Shown: positions 20,910 through 44,865, numbered from the stretch's first letter. The stretch is DNA of 64,000 bases from Zoroaster sp. YZ-2022 (GCA_029582265.1 CM055821.1:46600473-46664472); one strand, 5' to 3'. The notes: generated by a model not told the origin, from the letters alone. Numbers and translations are program-made.

Positions 20910-21877
20910 TGGTGAGGTATTGAATGTGTAATTCAAAATAAACAAATGATGAAATTGTAATGTGAAACTCACTTGTTGTTAAGCCGAGGATGGTTTCAAT
21001 CTTGCCTAGAAATTATTTGTCTTAGGTGCTGTCACTTATACTTCATTTTGAATTGCATTTAAGTTTCACAAGTTGCTTGTTGAGTGTATATTTTAATTCA
21101 AAGAGTCGGAATGCTCGTAAAATCAGTTTTGATGTCAATATTACACCTTCCCTTTAACCATCTGAATAAATGATATGCAAAGGTCAGAGGTTATATCCAT
21201 TCCCTAGTGTCATCTTGTACACTTGAACAAATAATGGCAAGATAAATATCACCCAAAGAAGCAAGCATTTGAAACGTCTTGCCTATTTGGTTTGGAGTTC
21301 AGTTGATGGTCAAAATTCTTTGAGATCGAGAGGTAGGAAAATTTTAAAGAGCTCTGAATATAATTATTTCTAATGCTTAAGAGAAATGTACTTGATTGGC
21401 TGGAATTCAAAAGATATTGCCTCTTGCTGTTTCAAATAATTTGTCCTCGCCTAGTATACATGTTATTTTGTTCGTTTGTTCAGCCACTCGTATTAAGGTG
21501 AATAATTATTTCTTTCTTAAAGGTAAGGTACAACAGTGGTCATTATCAGATTATTAAATTAAACAATAATTAACTGAAAGTATACTTGGTGTAAAATATC
21601 AATCATCCTTAGAAATTAATTTGTCTGAAGTGCTTTTATCTTAGAAAAAAGGCAACTTGCAAAACATTTTTTTTAAACATGTAAGAGTTTTTCATAATTT
21701 TCTGAAAAATGTTAACAGGTTCATTTAATGTCATATTGCATGAATACTGGAGGGTTGAAATGTACGCATGTTAACAAATACCAGTGTTGTACCTTACCTT
21801 TCACTTATTTGTGTAGTATATGTATTTATATTTACAATATTTGTGCAGTACGAAAAGGATTATATATGGAAAGGTTA
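20910..21877. other. intergenic with weak family D-like traces
   Basis: Pieces such as CTTAGGTGCTGTCACTTATA (about 21020) and ATACTTGGTGTAAAATATCA (about 21580) recall family D interiors. I see no gene. Confidence 0.4.
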
Positions 21878-22228
21878 AAGCTCCTTTACACTATTGGTAA
21901 TCTCAAAAAGCATAAATGATCAGTTTTACATGAAACTTGATGTCAAGTTGATGATGGATGGTGTGAAATATCTATTGAAATCTCGATGTCTGATGTGCTA
22001 TCATTTGAGTAAAATCAGTAAAACAATCTTCAAACTGAACAAAATTCAACATTGGAATGAATAATTATGAAGAATCTGAATACATTTTCATTATTTTCTC
22101 GATAACTAAACAACGTAATAAGCTGAAACTTTCACAGGTTGGTTGTGTAATATATATATATAGGCCTATCTTGATTCAAAGAAAGTAAGTTTTGTCAACA
22201 TTACCATCAGTGTATAATGGCTTTAAAG
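21878..22228. mobile_element. MITE family D, best copy
   Basis: The left end TTAAAGCTCCTTTACACTAT and the right end ATCAGTGTATAATGGCTTTA (then A) are inverted repeats with TTAA at each outer edge. The interior TCACAGGTTGGTTGTGTAAT is shared with other copies. Confidence 0.8.
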
Positions 22229-22434
22229 ATAATAAGTGTGAAACTCTCATCATTAAAACTTTTAATAGAAGATACACTTCATTGCAAACAAAATTATTTG
22301 AAATTGATTCATTTATTAAATAAATTATATATAAACAATAACTTTATTATGTGTTCTTTAAAAGTGTTCATATTTTATTTAAATTGCGATAAATGCATAT
22401 TGCCAAATATACCTTAATGGCGGCAGTACTCTAA

Positions 22435-22743
22435 CCCTAACTCCCTAGGCCCATTTGCTTACACATAACCTGAATCCTCCAAAATGCTTCAGTAGTAAAG
22501 TAAGCACATAACATGTATGCACACATGTGTTTTTAATCTGTGATACATGTACATGGCCAGGGACCCTCCCTACATGCATGGAGCAATAAACAGTATCCTC
22601 TGACCCAAGCACTGACCTTGCAATCACTACAACAAACATGGATGTACATGTACCATGGAAAGGCAAGTATATGCCTAATAACCTCAATCCTTCAAAATCC
22701 TTCACTTTTGCAGAGGATTTTGGAGGATTTGGGAAGGTTAGAG
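22435..22743 (-). mobile_element. MITE family A
   Basis: The left end CCCTAACTCCCTAGGCCCAT is preceded by CTAA, a worn TTAA; the right end is GGTTAGAG. The interior matches 39231-39528 (GGCCAGGGACCCTCCCTACA, ACCATGGAAAGGCAAGTAT). Confidence 0.88.
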
Positions 22744-22944
22744 TGTCAATTACTCTACAAAGAAACGTAGCTGATTATTATCTAAAAGCATTATTGGTTT
22801 AAACATCCCAAGACGTTATTTCTTTAAATGTAAGTAAACAAAATCAAATCTAAAAATGGACCATAAGCTGATGATCCATTTCTGCCTTAAAATTAATTCA
22901 AACAACTGGGAATTAATTTTCACAATATACTTGTTACTGATCCA

Positions 22945-23690
22945 AAAAAGTCTCCGGTTTCTGGTCATAGGTCGGCTTCAAAATTGTTTATTAATCGTCG
23001 TCGTCGTCGTCGTCGTCGTCGTCATCAACATCAACCAGTGAAATACGTGATACATGTTTACGAGGTTACTGGAACCAGACCAAATTTCCCATACACAAAG
23101 TATGGTGGCTAACAGAGGCCTCACAATTCGGGCAAACATTTATACCTATATGTAAAAAAAAATCATTTAAAACACAAGACGGCAGAATTCCAATTGATCC
23201 AGCAATTTTGGCTGCAATTGGACATCGTTTCATAGCAAAATAAAAAGAAAACTAACAATTTCGACGCGTGGGTCTGAGGCGATGCGTGGGTCTGAGGCGA
23301 TGCGTGGGTCTGAGGCGACGCGTGGGTCTGAGGCGATGCGTGGGTCTGAGGCGACGCGTGGGTCTGAGGCGACGCGTGGGTCTGAGGCGACGCGTGGGTC
23401 TGAGGCGACGCGTGGGTCTGAGGCGACGCGTGGGTCTGAGGCGACGCGTGGGTCTGAGGCGACGCGTGGGTCTGAGGCGACGCGTGGGTCTGAGGCGACG
23501 CGTGGGTCTGAGGCGACGCGTGGGTCTGAGGCGACGCGTGGGTCTGAGGCGATGCGTGGGTCTGAGGCGACGCGTGGGTCTGAGGCGACGCGTGGGTCTG
23601 AGGCGACGCGTGGGTCTGAGGCGACGCGTGGGTCTGAGGCGATGCGTGGGTCTGAGGCGACGCGCGCAGAGACCAGAAACTGAACACTTT
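22945..23690 (+). mobile_element. MITE family E carrying an 18-bp minisatellite
   Basis: The left end is AAAAAAGTCTCCGGTTTCTG and the right end GAGACCAGAAACTGAACACT. It holds a CGT triplet run (22997-23022), the shared core, then the array at 23262-23662. Confidence 0.9.
23262..23662 (+). repeat. 18-bp minisatellite, about 22 copies
   Basis: The unit is GACGCGTGGGTCTGAGGC, with a GATGCG variant in several units. It is CpG-rich and contains an ACGCGT site per unit. Long frames through it on both strands are artefacts of a unit length divisible by three. Confidence 0.97.
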
Positions 23691-24244
23691 CTTGGCCTCA
23701 TGAAATAAGCTGAGAATTTCACAGGTTGTTTTCTCTACATATATATCTTGATTCTTATAACGTATGGATGCATTTACAGATGTTTTACAATAAGTGTATC
23801 CTGGCAGGATGAAAGTTTATATTCTATACTGGTTCAAAGATCATTATTGATTATTAATAATAAAAACCCTGCATGATTATTGTAAGGCCCTCATATTATC
23901 TCAACTTAATTATAAACATGTATTACAAGCTAAATAAATATTTTAAATGTACCAGTTATTTAATAAACCAATCGATCAATCAGTCGATTATCAATCAATC
24001 AGCCAGTCTTACAACACAACACACACAATTCTCATTTGTCTACTTAGTTGAAATCCATTATTCATAGTGTCCGACTGTATCAATGCCTGACTTTATAATC
24101 TATATAAAGTTATTCACATTCTATGAGATAAATATCAAATAATGATTAATTGCATAATGATAGAGGTATTAATTAACAGCTGAATAAATGATGGGTCACA
24201 CTCAGATCTCAAACTACAACACTAATATACAGCATATAAAATGT
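23691..24244. other. intergenic, partial family D trace
   Basis: AATTTCACAGGTTG and TATATCTTGATTCTTATA near 23715-23760 match the right part of family D. Nothing else is recognised. Confidence 0.4.
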
Positions 24245-24564
24245 TGAATAATAATAATGTGTGGACTTATATAACACACATATCCACCAACTGAGTGGTG
24301 CTCAAGGCGCATATTATTACCCCTGCTCATAAGGCTCATAAATCATTCCTGAAACCATCTCAGCTCCTTGGGGAGTATACAGCTCAATTGCTGCCATTAC
24401 AGCGCATATAGGGCTAATCAACCAACTCTGCCCTCACAGGTACCCATTTAACCCCTGGGTGGAGAGAAGCAATTATGGTTAAGTGTCTTGCTCAAGGACA
24501 CAAGTGTCACTGCCGGAATTCGAACCCACATTCTGCTGCTAACACCAGAACTTGAGTCCGGTAA
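24245..24564 (-). mobile_element. tRNA-derived SINE variant A, 5'-truncated
   Basis: On the minus strand it runs from the anticodon region (CTTACCGGACTCAAG) through GGGTTCGAATTCC and the common body to ATT repeats. The first 25 or so bases of the tRNA head are missing. Confidence 0.92.
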
Positions 24565-25899
24565 GCATACAAGCTGAAACCCCATTGAAATGCAATTTAT
24601 GCAGATACATATTTAGGTAAATATCAGTGCTTTTGAACAGTTTGAACAAAGTGGGGAATCTGTTTTTGATAAGTGAAGATTGAATATACATTTGAAATTT
24701 GAAGAAAACAAATCATGTTTATCATTGACACATGAGGGAACTCGGTGTCCGCACAAAATCAAAAACCTAAACCTTGCTCAAGGAAACTGTGGTGACCTCA
24801 ACAAGTTTACTGAACTAAACAGTCAATAAACAAGACATCCCAAACAAGAAACTTTCTGAAACTTTCTGAACAAATCAACCATGATGTTGCATCTGACCCC
24901 ACTGTGACATCACTGATTTGTTCAAGAAAAGATATGCAAATTCTCATTAGCAAATAGACCAAAAAGTGCCTAAAAAGTATCAAAACACCCCAAAATTTAA
25001 ATTTAATGGTTGAAAAGTGGTGTCAACATAGATAGAGTTGTTTTGAAGTTAAACAATTTCTATTTCATATACCCCTTTAACCTTTTCAGACTCTTAAATC
25101 CACCATTGGTTTTGTTCATTGTATAATTACCTGATTAGTATCAGAAAGTTAACTTTATGTGACATTGTTAAAGGTACTACCGTACCAATTATCATTATTA
25201 AAATGCTTTAAGTCTTCTGATTTCAGTGAAAATACGAAAAAGTGACAATAAGTTGCCGACTAAAAATAGTGAATGCTTTTTCACACTTCACAGTCTCTAG
25301 AAAAACCTCAAATATGACGTCATCGACAGAATTATCAGTAAACAGGGGGTACGCTCGTTGCCCAAATTAACTATGATTCTGTTCAAAGAATAAATCGCGC
25401 TACACACGTTTTACCATGCACATGTAACAGCACACCAGAAGTATCTACATAGGTAATAGCAGAAGTCTATGTAGATAAATATATTTCTGGTAATATATTT
25501 CTGAGCATAATTTCGTCTATGTGTAGGCCTACTGTAGTTTTGATTACCACTGCGTGTTCACGCACGATGATGCCGCACGGTATGGCACGGGACGCTCGCG
25601 CCTGTAATTCTGTCGATGACGTTATTTTTTATGGAGGTGAAAAACAGCGACAACAAATATTTTTCAGAGTAACAAAACTGAAAGGAGGTTGTTTCAACAC
25701 CTAATCTATCAATGATTATCTAACACAAGAATATTTATATTTCAGCAAATCTTAAAGTTATAGGTCTATACTATCCAGATATTGATACGTTATCTTAGTT
25801 ATGTCATCAGTCATTTTACACCAGATCTGTTCATTTGTCTCTTAAAGTCACACAATATAACAGCTTTATTGTTCACCAAGATGTACAACATCATCCTGA
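24565..25899. other. intergenic / downstream of the ankyrin gene
   Basis: No recognised repeat or exon. The 3' UTR of the minus-strand ankyrin gene must lie just below 25900. I could not pick a convincing poly(A) signal. Confidence 0.4.
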
Positions 25900-26189
25900 T
25901 TACTTCTCTGATGACGTTGATGATTTCAGCATTTCCTGCATTTCCATGTGTTCCCTCCTCCCAGCCAAATCGGCCGCCGTGAGTCCTTTTGAACTCCTAA
26001 TGGAGCTGTCTGCGCCGCACTCTCCAATCAGAAATTTGGCTATCTCCTGCTGAGCTTCTTGGGCTGCGTGATGCAGTGCTGTCCACCCATCTTCATCAGG
26101 CATGTTAACATTGACCCCAGCCCGTGACAACAGCCGGACGGCAATAATGTTACCTTCTACTGTGCATTGGATGAGATCCCGGAGCGCCT
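25900..26189 (-). CDS. ankyrin protein, last exon
   Basis: It encodes ALRDLIQCTVEGN, the GWTALHHAAQEAQQEIAKFL repeat and the C-terminus KSSTSSEK before TAA. Minus-strand acceptor AAACCCACAG at its upper edge. Confidence 0.82.
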
Positions 26190-29100
26190 CTGTGGGTTTT
26201 CGGACATGAAAACACACGCAAGTATTAAAATTAATGCAATTTTTTGGAATTGCACTCTCCTTTTTCATATGACTTGTAATTGGGTGAGTTACAAAACCTC
26301 ACAGATAGACAACGAGCCTGCTTTTAACTTTTTTTTTAAAATAGATTATTTAGACCGTATTGATTCGACAATGGAGACTGCCAAGGTTCACTGACACCGC
26401 TAGAGTTCACCACCTTAAAAACCTTTGAGCAAATGTTGACATTTATAATGGCAACAGGCCTATACGAAGGGCGGGGTTGACATTGTTTCCATATTGACTT
26501 AATTTCACATTGTCATCAGGGGCAAGTTTCATAGAGCTGTAAGCAGAAGAGAAAATTCGCTAAGCACATTTTGTATGTGAACAATTCACTGCTAACCAAT
26601 ATGCTTAGCATCTCTTTGGAATTGACCTAGGCCCTAGTGGTATGACTTTTCTAGGCTTAAAACCTACAAAGGTAAGACTAATTGCAATGCCCCTTAGTTC
26701 TCAAGTCAACAACAGATGTATGAATACAGCCACATCCGGACCACAAATCTGCAATTATATAAGGTCAAGAATTTTCCTCTCGCAGTCAGGTTTATGACCA
26801 TATCATTTCATAAATCCTCTTAAATTTATTTGGAGAATAGCCGAGGGTAAAGCCTGTGTAAGCATCATTGATTGATCAAATCGAAATGGTTTGTCCTTCC
26901 CTCCTCATTTGGTAGCACTTGCAAGAGTTGCAAAAACTCAACTGTGCAAACGCGATTTTGGTAGTACATCGTGATTTTCATGAATGTTAATCATTTTGCC
27001 TGATCGCAATGCACTGCATGTCCGGCCCCCACGATGACCTATTCAAATAACCGTTCGTCGTTGCCAACAGAAATTCGCATATAGGCTAGGCTACATTATG
27101 CATATATGCGTTAGCTAATATATATTTTTAAATCCTCAATAATCAATATCGTAACATCGTTATCAAATTAAAGTCCCGGTTTCCCCCACAAATTTGTGTT
27201 ATTTCATTTATTCCCGTCCAATTTTTTTAATTAACCTTTAATTAATTATTTTTTGGTTTAAGACGAAATTTGGGAATTGAAGCAACATTTTGAAGTTTTC
27301 ATTGGAACATTGACCATTTCCCTTCTGAAAGAAAAACATACTTTAAAATGAGAAGCTTGGTTAAACAGTATAAACGTGCCAAAATTAATTGATGACAGGA
27401 CCCGCCATAAATTAATTTCGGTAAATATTTACTCTAAAATCACGCTTCTCTCTCGATTATTTTGAGAAATGTGTAATTTTAAAGCATTTATTTTCGCTTC
27501 GTCAAGTCAATTATCAATGTTCCGATTTAACTTGCCGTTAAAATAGCGATACATCTTTACTAAACTTTGTTTGCATGGCTGTTGGCCTCGCCATGATGTC
27601 TGTATAGGTTCGTTGAAACTCCAGCAAACATTTTTGAAAGGCGGCCTAAGTTCATGAAACGCCTCGTTAATTAGCCTATTTGATGCCCTGGTTATTTGTT
27701 ATACGGGAGGTCGTCAGTAGTTTGCTACCCATTCAGTTTTGCTCAGATTTGTATGCATCATGCCTTGTGTAATAAATCAAAATAATGTTATTTCATGTCG
27801 CAATTGGGACAATAAATCACTGAATGCATGTTTGAGTTAGTCGCGAGTTTACGCATAAGTGTGTGGGCTCGAAGTCCTGGCCACGCGCCCGTGTTATTTT
27901 CACTTTAGACGGCAAAACTGTTCACTTATAACCCCCTAAAAACAACCTCGTGCTTATTGCGAGTTAAGGCATAATATCATCGAAACGTAACCAACCGGTT
28001 ATTTTCAGAAATTTACTACTCGAAAGAGAATTTCTACATGGTGTCACCGCAAACAGTTCTATTTATCCTTTTCACCATGCAAAGCTAGTCTTACTCATGC
28101 TTATTGATAGTCAACAATTATTAACTCAATGCTATGAAGAAAACTTAATTTTGTTTAAGTAATTTTCGCTACAGTGTCACTTTATTATCTGAATCAAAGT
28201 CTCATATCATGAGTGCATCTGTCAAACAATGTACAAAATTAGCACATGGACCTGAATAAGCAAAGGTAAGAATTATGACACATGAGTATGATGATGGAAT
28301 CAAGTGACAGAAATCCAAGGGTAGTGGGTCACATAGCCAGCATAACACGGCCGAGTTAACATCCAATATCGTTCATGTTGTATCATTACATTCGAACTGA
28401 AACAAAATTGAATTTATTAACATGTAGGCTAATGGCGCCAAAAATCGCCTATGGGTTTTTCCTTGTTGTTGATGACACCAAACCTGGCTTTGATAATCAA
28501 TCTCAGCCTCCGTTGGAATTTCTTGGATGTTATTCAAAAAGGAATTATAAATGTATGGTGAAGTCAGTGATTTATCAAAAGCGTATTTAGGCAACCTCGC
28601 TAAAAGTATCTGGGAATGATGACCTACTTGATCAAGTACCAATATACCCCAACCTGACTACTCATCGTATTACCTACATAATAATAATAATAATAATAAC
28701 TTATAATAATAATAACTTATAAGGCGCCATCTATCTAGAAACCTAATCCGAGGCGTATTTTGTATGTAAAGACACAAACTGTGACGACTAAGATTCTCTC
28801 TTTAAAGTGACTTCTGGCATTTGAACAATAATAAACGCCCTAATGTGTTTGAATATCTTCTGTTTATTGGAATGCGGTTGATTATTTTTTTCCAGGGATG
28901 AGAGATTTGGATTTTATGACAAATCCATTTAATCGAGCGATTAGAAACGATGATGTTTGTCTTATTGGCCAAAGATAAGTCGGTTATTTTATCTCAGTGC
29001 TAACAACGATTATAAAAGTTATCATTATCGAGGTTTGTTTTATGACTTAGAAATAAAATTCAACGAGTTGAGGCTGCGTGATTCACTTAGTAAATAGTTT

Positions 29101-29784
29101 TGATCGAAGCACTTTTATTTCATGGACTTTCTCTCCAAAAATAAACTGTTTGGGTGATGATAGCCAAATATAAATGCACGTTCGCTGTCACTTTGTTTTT
29201 AGACATTTTTATATCATTGAGAAACTAAGTAAGCCCTATCGATACAGTATCAATCCATGTTGTGTCTGCTGGCATTAAAAAAAAACACAATCCTGTAGAA
29301 TTACAAGCATTGTAGACAAATCCACTTGTTGTAATACACTGCAAACCCCAGGTGTTAAAACTGACTACATTGTCACCACTGGTATTATTTTAACACACCC
29401 ATTTTTTTCTGGGTAAAAATACACTGTAAAAATGGTGTTTACTGACTCAATTTTTATTGCAATAAGGTAACCATGGCAAGTTACATTATAAGTCATAAGG
29501 AGGCCTAGAAGTAGCAAAAATATAGTAAGAAAAATATAAATTATGTTTACTGAAGGGTCAGGCCCATCAAGAGCCCGTATGTCAACTTCGAAGAGAATTA
29601 AAGTTAAAAGCTTACTTTTATTTCAAGATATTGGTACAAGAAAGAACTTACGAGGGTCATTGATGGAGTTGGGTGCTGGGAGCGATGCTCCATCCGGTAC
29701 TCCGTGTTTCTCCAGCCACTGCGGTACGAAGCGTATTCTCCTCCGCTTCCTCGGGTTGCTTCTATAGGCTTTGTGTTTACCCAT
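25900..29784 (-). CDS. small ankyrin-repeat protein, possible PP1 regulatory subunit
   Basis: Two coding exons, 29652-29784 (first) and 25900-26189 (last), are joined by a 3.46-kb intron with donor GTAAGT and acceptor AAACCCACAG. The phases fit (one base plus two bases make Gln). The product is 140 residues. The N-terminus is basic (MGKHKAYRSNPRKRRRIRF); RIRF has the RVxF shape of protein phosphatase 1 docking motifs. It is followed by two to three ankyrin units: GNIIAVRLLSRAGVNVN, DGWTALHHAAQEAQQEIAKF and SSKGLTAADLAGRREHMEMQ. Size, order and the GWTALHHAA unit resemble PPP1R27-type proteins, but ankyrin units are common, so I give no symbol. The gene structure is well supported; the PP1 role is inference. 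Confidence 0.72.
26190..29651 (-). other. intron of the ankyrin gene
   Basis: 3.46 kb. I see no further ankyrin exon; splice phases of the flanking exons already match. It holds a fragment of the 41364/49159 fold-back family at about 28036-28098 (ATGGTGTCACCGCAAACAG, TTCACCATGCAAAGC) and an ATA-type repeat near 28678. Confidence 0.6.
29652..29784 (-). CDS. ankyrin protein, first exon
   Basis: It starts with ATG, is rich in Arg/Lys, contains RRRIRFVPQWLEKHG, and ends SINDP plus one base before GTAAGT. I see no upstream in-frame ATG that would extend it sensibly. Confidence 0.75.
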
Positions 29785-31500
29785 TTTGACGGAGAAACTT
29801 CCAAATGATTTTCTCTAACTCTTCAGTTATTTACTCCTCAAAATGTGACAGTAAAATTATGTGTATGTACATGTGATTTGGCCTGCTTCTATTCTGACAC
29901 CATATGGATGTATATACAAAACGTCAACTTACATTCGGCATTACAAGCTATCATCAGTGGTAACTTTTATTGGCACACGGCTTTGCAATAGAGATGACCT
30001 TTCATGCGATTCCTCTGCCAACGGCAGCTCGGTAACTGAATCGTCGTGTGTTGCTGAGCAACATGTAGGTTTGTTTAGTCAGAATGATAACTTATAGCTA
30101 GGAGTGGTGCGCAGATGTCCGGGGTGGTGTTAATGTTCATATATAACTTGAATGTCATGTAGCAACAATCTGGAATTGTAATTCTATATGAAGTTAAAGT
30201 TCACGGTACTCATCTGTGCCGTGGTCTAGCTTTAACCGGTTCAGAAATACGCATTAATATTGGTGCTCAGAAATTTCTTGGCATTTTTAAATGTCTGCTC
30301 GTTCCATAGACATTTATCACATCTTTTTGGTTTTCTTCTACACAATTCCACCTGCCCACACCGAGGCAGGAAGGGAAAATAGTCTGTATGGTCCCTTGTA
30401 TGCATTGAGAATTGCTCTATCATTGTATACTTGCGCACCCCGGGAATCAGACAAAGATAGCGCATGGCAACAACGTGATAAAGGTCTTTATTTCTCTCCA
30501 AATTATAATTTCGTTACTACTGTTTGTTAGCAAATGGCAATCAAATACTATAGGCCTACATTATAGACGGTTATTTGTACAGACATGGAGGAAGGAAACA
30601 AACAAAACACTAAAAGGTTTTCAAACTGTTCACAGAGGAGCCAAGAGGAGTTAAAATTCGAACCAGTCCAACATCAAATATCATATATAGGTAACAACAA
30701 GAGGACAGTGGCAGATCTTTGACTGCAATTTTTATAAACCCCAAAAATGTATTTTAAAAAATCGGAACACGCGTTGGGCTCGTAATCGGGGGCTGGGAGG
30801 AGACGCATATAGTGACTCCTCTGGATTCCACAATGTTTATTTCAGCGGTAAATTGATCTTGTATTTTCAGTGGGGACAAGAGCCTTCACAATCCGACTTT
30901 TATAAACAAATTTGACCCAACAGTAATTTACAGGTAATCCCAATCTTGAATTAGGCTTGCTGTAATGACTCCTGACATAATGTTTGATAGATTTACAATG
31001 TTGGTATGCTTGTCAGTATTACAAATCACCAAACAATTAATTATATCCTCAAAGAATTAAGCAGTCTTCGTTTGCTTCTTCTATAAGGAACATGTGCATT
31101 TTGAGGATCCGTAGTTCTTTAAATAATTTATGCAAATGCAAAGCATTTAAGTTTGTTATTGGTTTCCACAGGCAACAGTTCGCTGACAATACAACAATAA
31201 AATCACAGATGTTTTGGAAAATGTAGGCCTACATCCTGAATATTTAAAATATTCAGGGTTTGTATCCAATAATATCAGTGGTTTAACAACCTTTTACACT
31301 TTCAAAAGCACTTTAAATTTCACTATGAATTGTGCATGAATGTGAGCAAAATCAAGTTGGGCGGGGGGGGGGGGGGGAGTGGAAGCCATTCCTGCTCTAT
31401 TCCAATTCCCATACTTATCAGCTACCCCAATTAGTTATACACGCGCTGTATAGCAAAAACGGGATCATTGAAGACCCGATCTACAGTAGGAGATGAAGAG
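29785..31500. other. intergenic, upstream of the ankyrin gene
   Basis: No clear promoter motif. Several short open frames lack domains. A G-rich tract (GGGCGGGGGGGGGGGGGG) lies near 31361. Confidence 0.4.
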
Positions 31501-31511
31501 CAGCTGAGCAG

Positions 31512-32196
31512 GGACCTACCTTATTCACGAAGCATCCGCTATTACCGGGTCCGTAACATCCTTTGCGGATGGCCTAACGGATACATTAGAATTGCGCTAC
31601 GCCGTATTCACGAAAGGTTCCGTTAGGTATCGGTAAACTTGCGGAGCTCCGCTAATAATGGGGGTGTCGTTCAACGAGCTTTGAAGGGCAGTTGCGACCC
31701 GGGTAACAATTCGAGAAGTTGACGGCTGACTAATTCCACTTAAATCTCCACTTGTTAATTGGAAAGAACCTTCGGCGAAAAATCGGAGGGCTGTTATGCA
31801 TGTGACCTCTTTGTTGGATGTTCAACTTGATCACGGATCAAATCTATCACCTCCAACAGTACATGCCTTGGCATTCGATACCTCTTTATCAGTTCCACAT
31901 CGTCATAAATGTCCAGTGGCTGTAACCTATCCCGAAATACTCGCTGGCGGCGAAGAGCACGCCTGTTTTCCTCCTCCAGCAGAACCACAAACACTGCCGC
32001 CATTTCATTTTAGCGCTATGCGGACACCCGTAAGCATTTACGGGAACGCTGGAGTTCCCGCAAAACAATTGCTCTTTTACGGACGTGTTCTGCGGATGCG
32101 CTATTATGCGGTTACTTCGTGAATATGGCGCAAACGATAACGGAGGCTTAACGGATCCGTTAAAGCGTGCGGATGCTTCGTGAATAAGGTCCCTGA
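31512..32196 (-). mobile_element. PIF/Harbinger remnant
   Basis: The outer ends are inverted: left GGGACCTACCTTATTCACGA (31512 on) with CGAAGCATCCGC, right GCGGATGCTTCGTGAATAAG with GTCCC. Inside, on the minus strand, lies the start of a transposase gene. The rest of the transposase and any Myb-like partner are gone. No convincing three-base target duplication remains. Confidence 0.82.
31660..32003 (-). pseudogene. Harbinger transposase, N-terminal part, broken
   Basis: Residues from MAAVFVVLLEEE through FRDRLQPLDIYDDVEL, IKRYRMPRHVLLEVIDLI and HPTKRSHA (32003-31794) are the usual N-terminus of animal Harbinger transposases. A stop follows at once, but the next frame continues the same protein (TALRFFAEGSFQ, GISQPSTSRIVTRV). 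A small deletion therefore removed a few codons and shifted the frame. The DDE catalytic part is absent. Confidence 0.85.
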
Positions 32197-32249
32197 TTCG
32201 ACTGAGGATAAATTTATCGATTTCCATCCAATAATTGTAGCTCAGTTCT

Positions 32250-32360
32250 CTCCGCCTCTCACCCTCCCTCCTCCTCTCACCCTCCCTCCTCCTCCCCTCC
32301 CTCCTCCTCTCACCCTCCCTCCCTCTCTCACCCTCCCTCCTCCTCTCACCCTCCTCCATC
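32250..32360. repeat. CCT/CTC-rich low-complexity tract
   Basis: An irregular repeat of CTCACCCTCCCTCCTCCT lies next to the Harbinger remnant. Pure pyrimidine apart from single A bases. Confidence 0.95.
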
Positions 32361-32435
32361 CATCAAGCTGAAGGCCGGTCTACCAGTATTGTTCATTTCC
32401 CTACAGAATGGCTTACGGACTCTCAAATGGAGGGA

Positions 32436-32797
32436 GTGTCGTGGCCGAGCGGTCTAGCTTACCGGACTCAAGTTCTGGTGTTAGCAGCAGAATGTGGGTT
32501 CGAATCCCGGCCGTGACACTTGTGTCCTTGAGCAAGACACTTAACCATAATTGCTTCTCTCCACCCAGGGGTTAAATGGGTACCTATGAGGGCAGAGTTG
32601 GTTGATTAGCCCTATATGCGCTGTAATGGCAGCAATTGAGCTGTATACTCCCCAGGGAGCTGAGATGGTTTCAGGAATGATTTATGAGCCTTGTGAGCCT
32701 TATGAGCAGGGGTAATGATATAATGCGTCTTGAGCACCACTTAGTTGGTGGATACGTGCGCTATATAAGTCCACACATTATTATTATTATTATTATT
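32436..32797 (+). mobile_element. tRNA-Leu-like SINE variant A, full length
   Basis: The head GTGTCGTGGCCGAGCGG, B box GGTTCGAATCC, body and ATT tail are all present. A short internal duplication (GAGCCTTGTGAGCCTTATG) sets it apart. Confidence 0.95.
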
Positions 32798-33181
32798 GAC
32801 AAATTCCCATTATATAAGATCGATGTCCCACCGGTCATCGACACGCAACACTGCAGGGGTCAACGAATTGTGCACCCATCCCCTCACGTGTGACATGTGA
32901 CGTGTGACAGGGACAACCAAAGAACCGAGCCTTTTTTACAGGTCAACCCAGGACACAATCCTTAAGATAACTGTACATGTCATCAGTCATTCTCAACTTC
33001 ACAATGGGCGTGTGCAGGTAGCGTGTCTGGCTAAGTCATCTCGTCGGTACCGTGAAATTATTCATTGAAGGTTACCCACAACTGAATTGTTCGTACCCGG
33101 ACGGTTCCGGTACGTCCCTGGCCATCGCCCGCTTGCTGCCCACTCTACCGGCGCCCCTGACGGAGCAGCATCTCGGTCCGC

Positions 33182-33253
33182 GCTCTCGTGGTGGTGGTGG
33201 TGGTGGTGAAGGTGGCGAAGGTGGCGAAGGTGGCGAAGGTGGCGAAGGTGGCA
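33182..33253 (+). repeat. GGTGGCGAA repeat upstream of PTGR2
   Basis: GGT triplets lead into five GAAGGTGGC units. It ends 126 bases before the PTGR2 start codon, so it is probably in the 5' UTR or promoter. A short frame through it looks accidental. Confidence 0.9.
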
Positions 33254-33378
33254 TTTACTTCTCGTAGATGCAAACCTCTCTCTTGGATGCAGACTTAACT
33301 TAGGTGTTTCAGAAACACAGACTATATTCTTTTCATGGCAATTGCATGGACACAGATTTAGTAAAGCCAGAAAACAAG

Positions 33379-44865
<11,487 letters not shown>

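Noticed and set aside
23163..23722. Long repetitive open frames on both strands (GSEATR, ASPQTH and RLRPTR repeats)
   Set aside because: They arise because the 18-bp satellite unit is a multiple of three; all lie in a MITE and have no independent coding evidence.
28373..28642. Gene in the intron of the ankyrin protein
   Set aside because: Overlapping open frames on both strands without domain, splice sites or codon pattern.
31889..32359. 156-codon minus-strand frame rich in Arg/Glu/Gly
   Set aside because: It is the antisense of the CT-rich tract joined to a wrong frame of the Harbinger remnant.
33052..33267. Gly-rich protein encoded just upstream of PTGR2
   Set aside because: It depends on a triplet repeat, has no domain and no splice logic with PTGR2; more likely 5' UTR or promoter.
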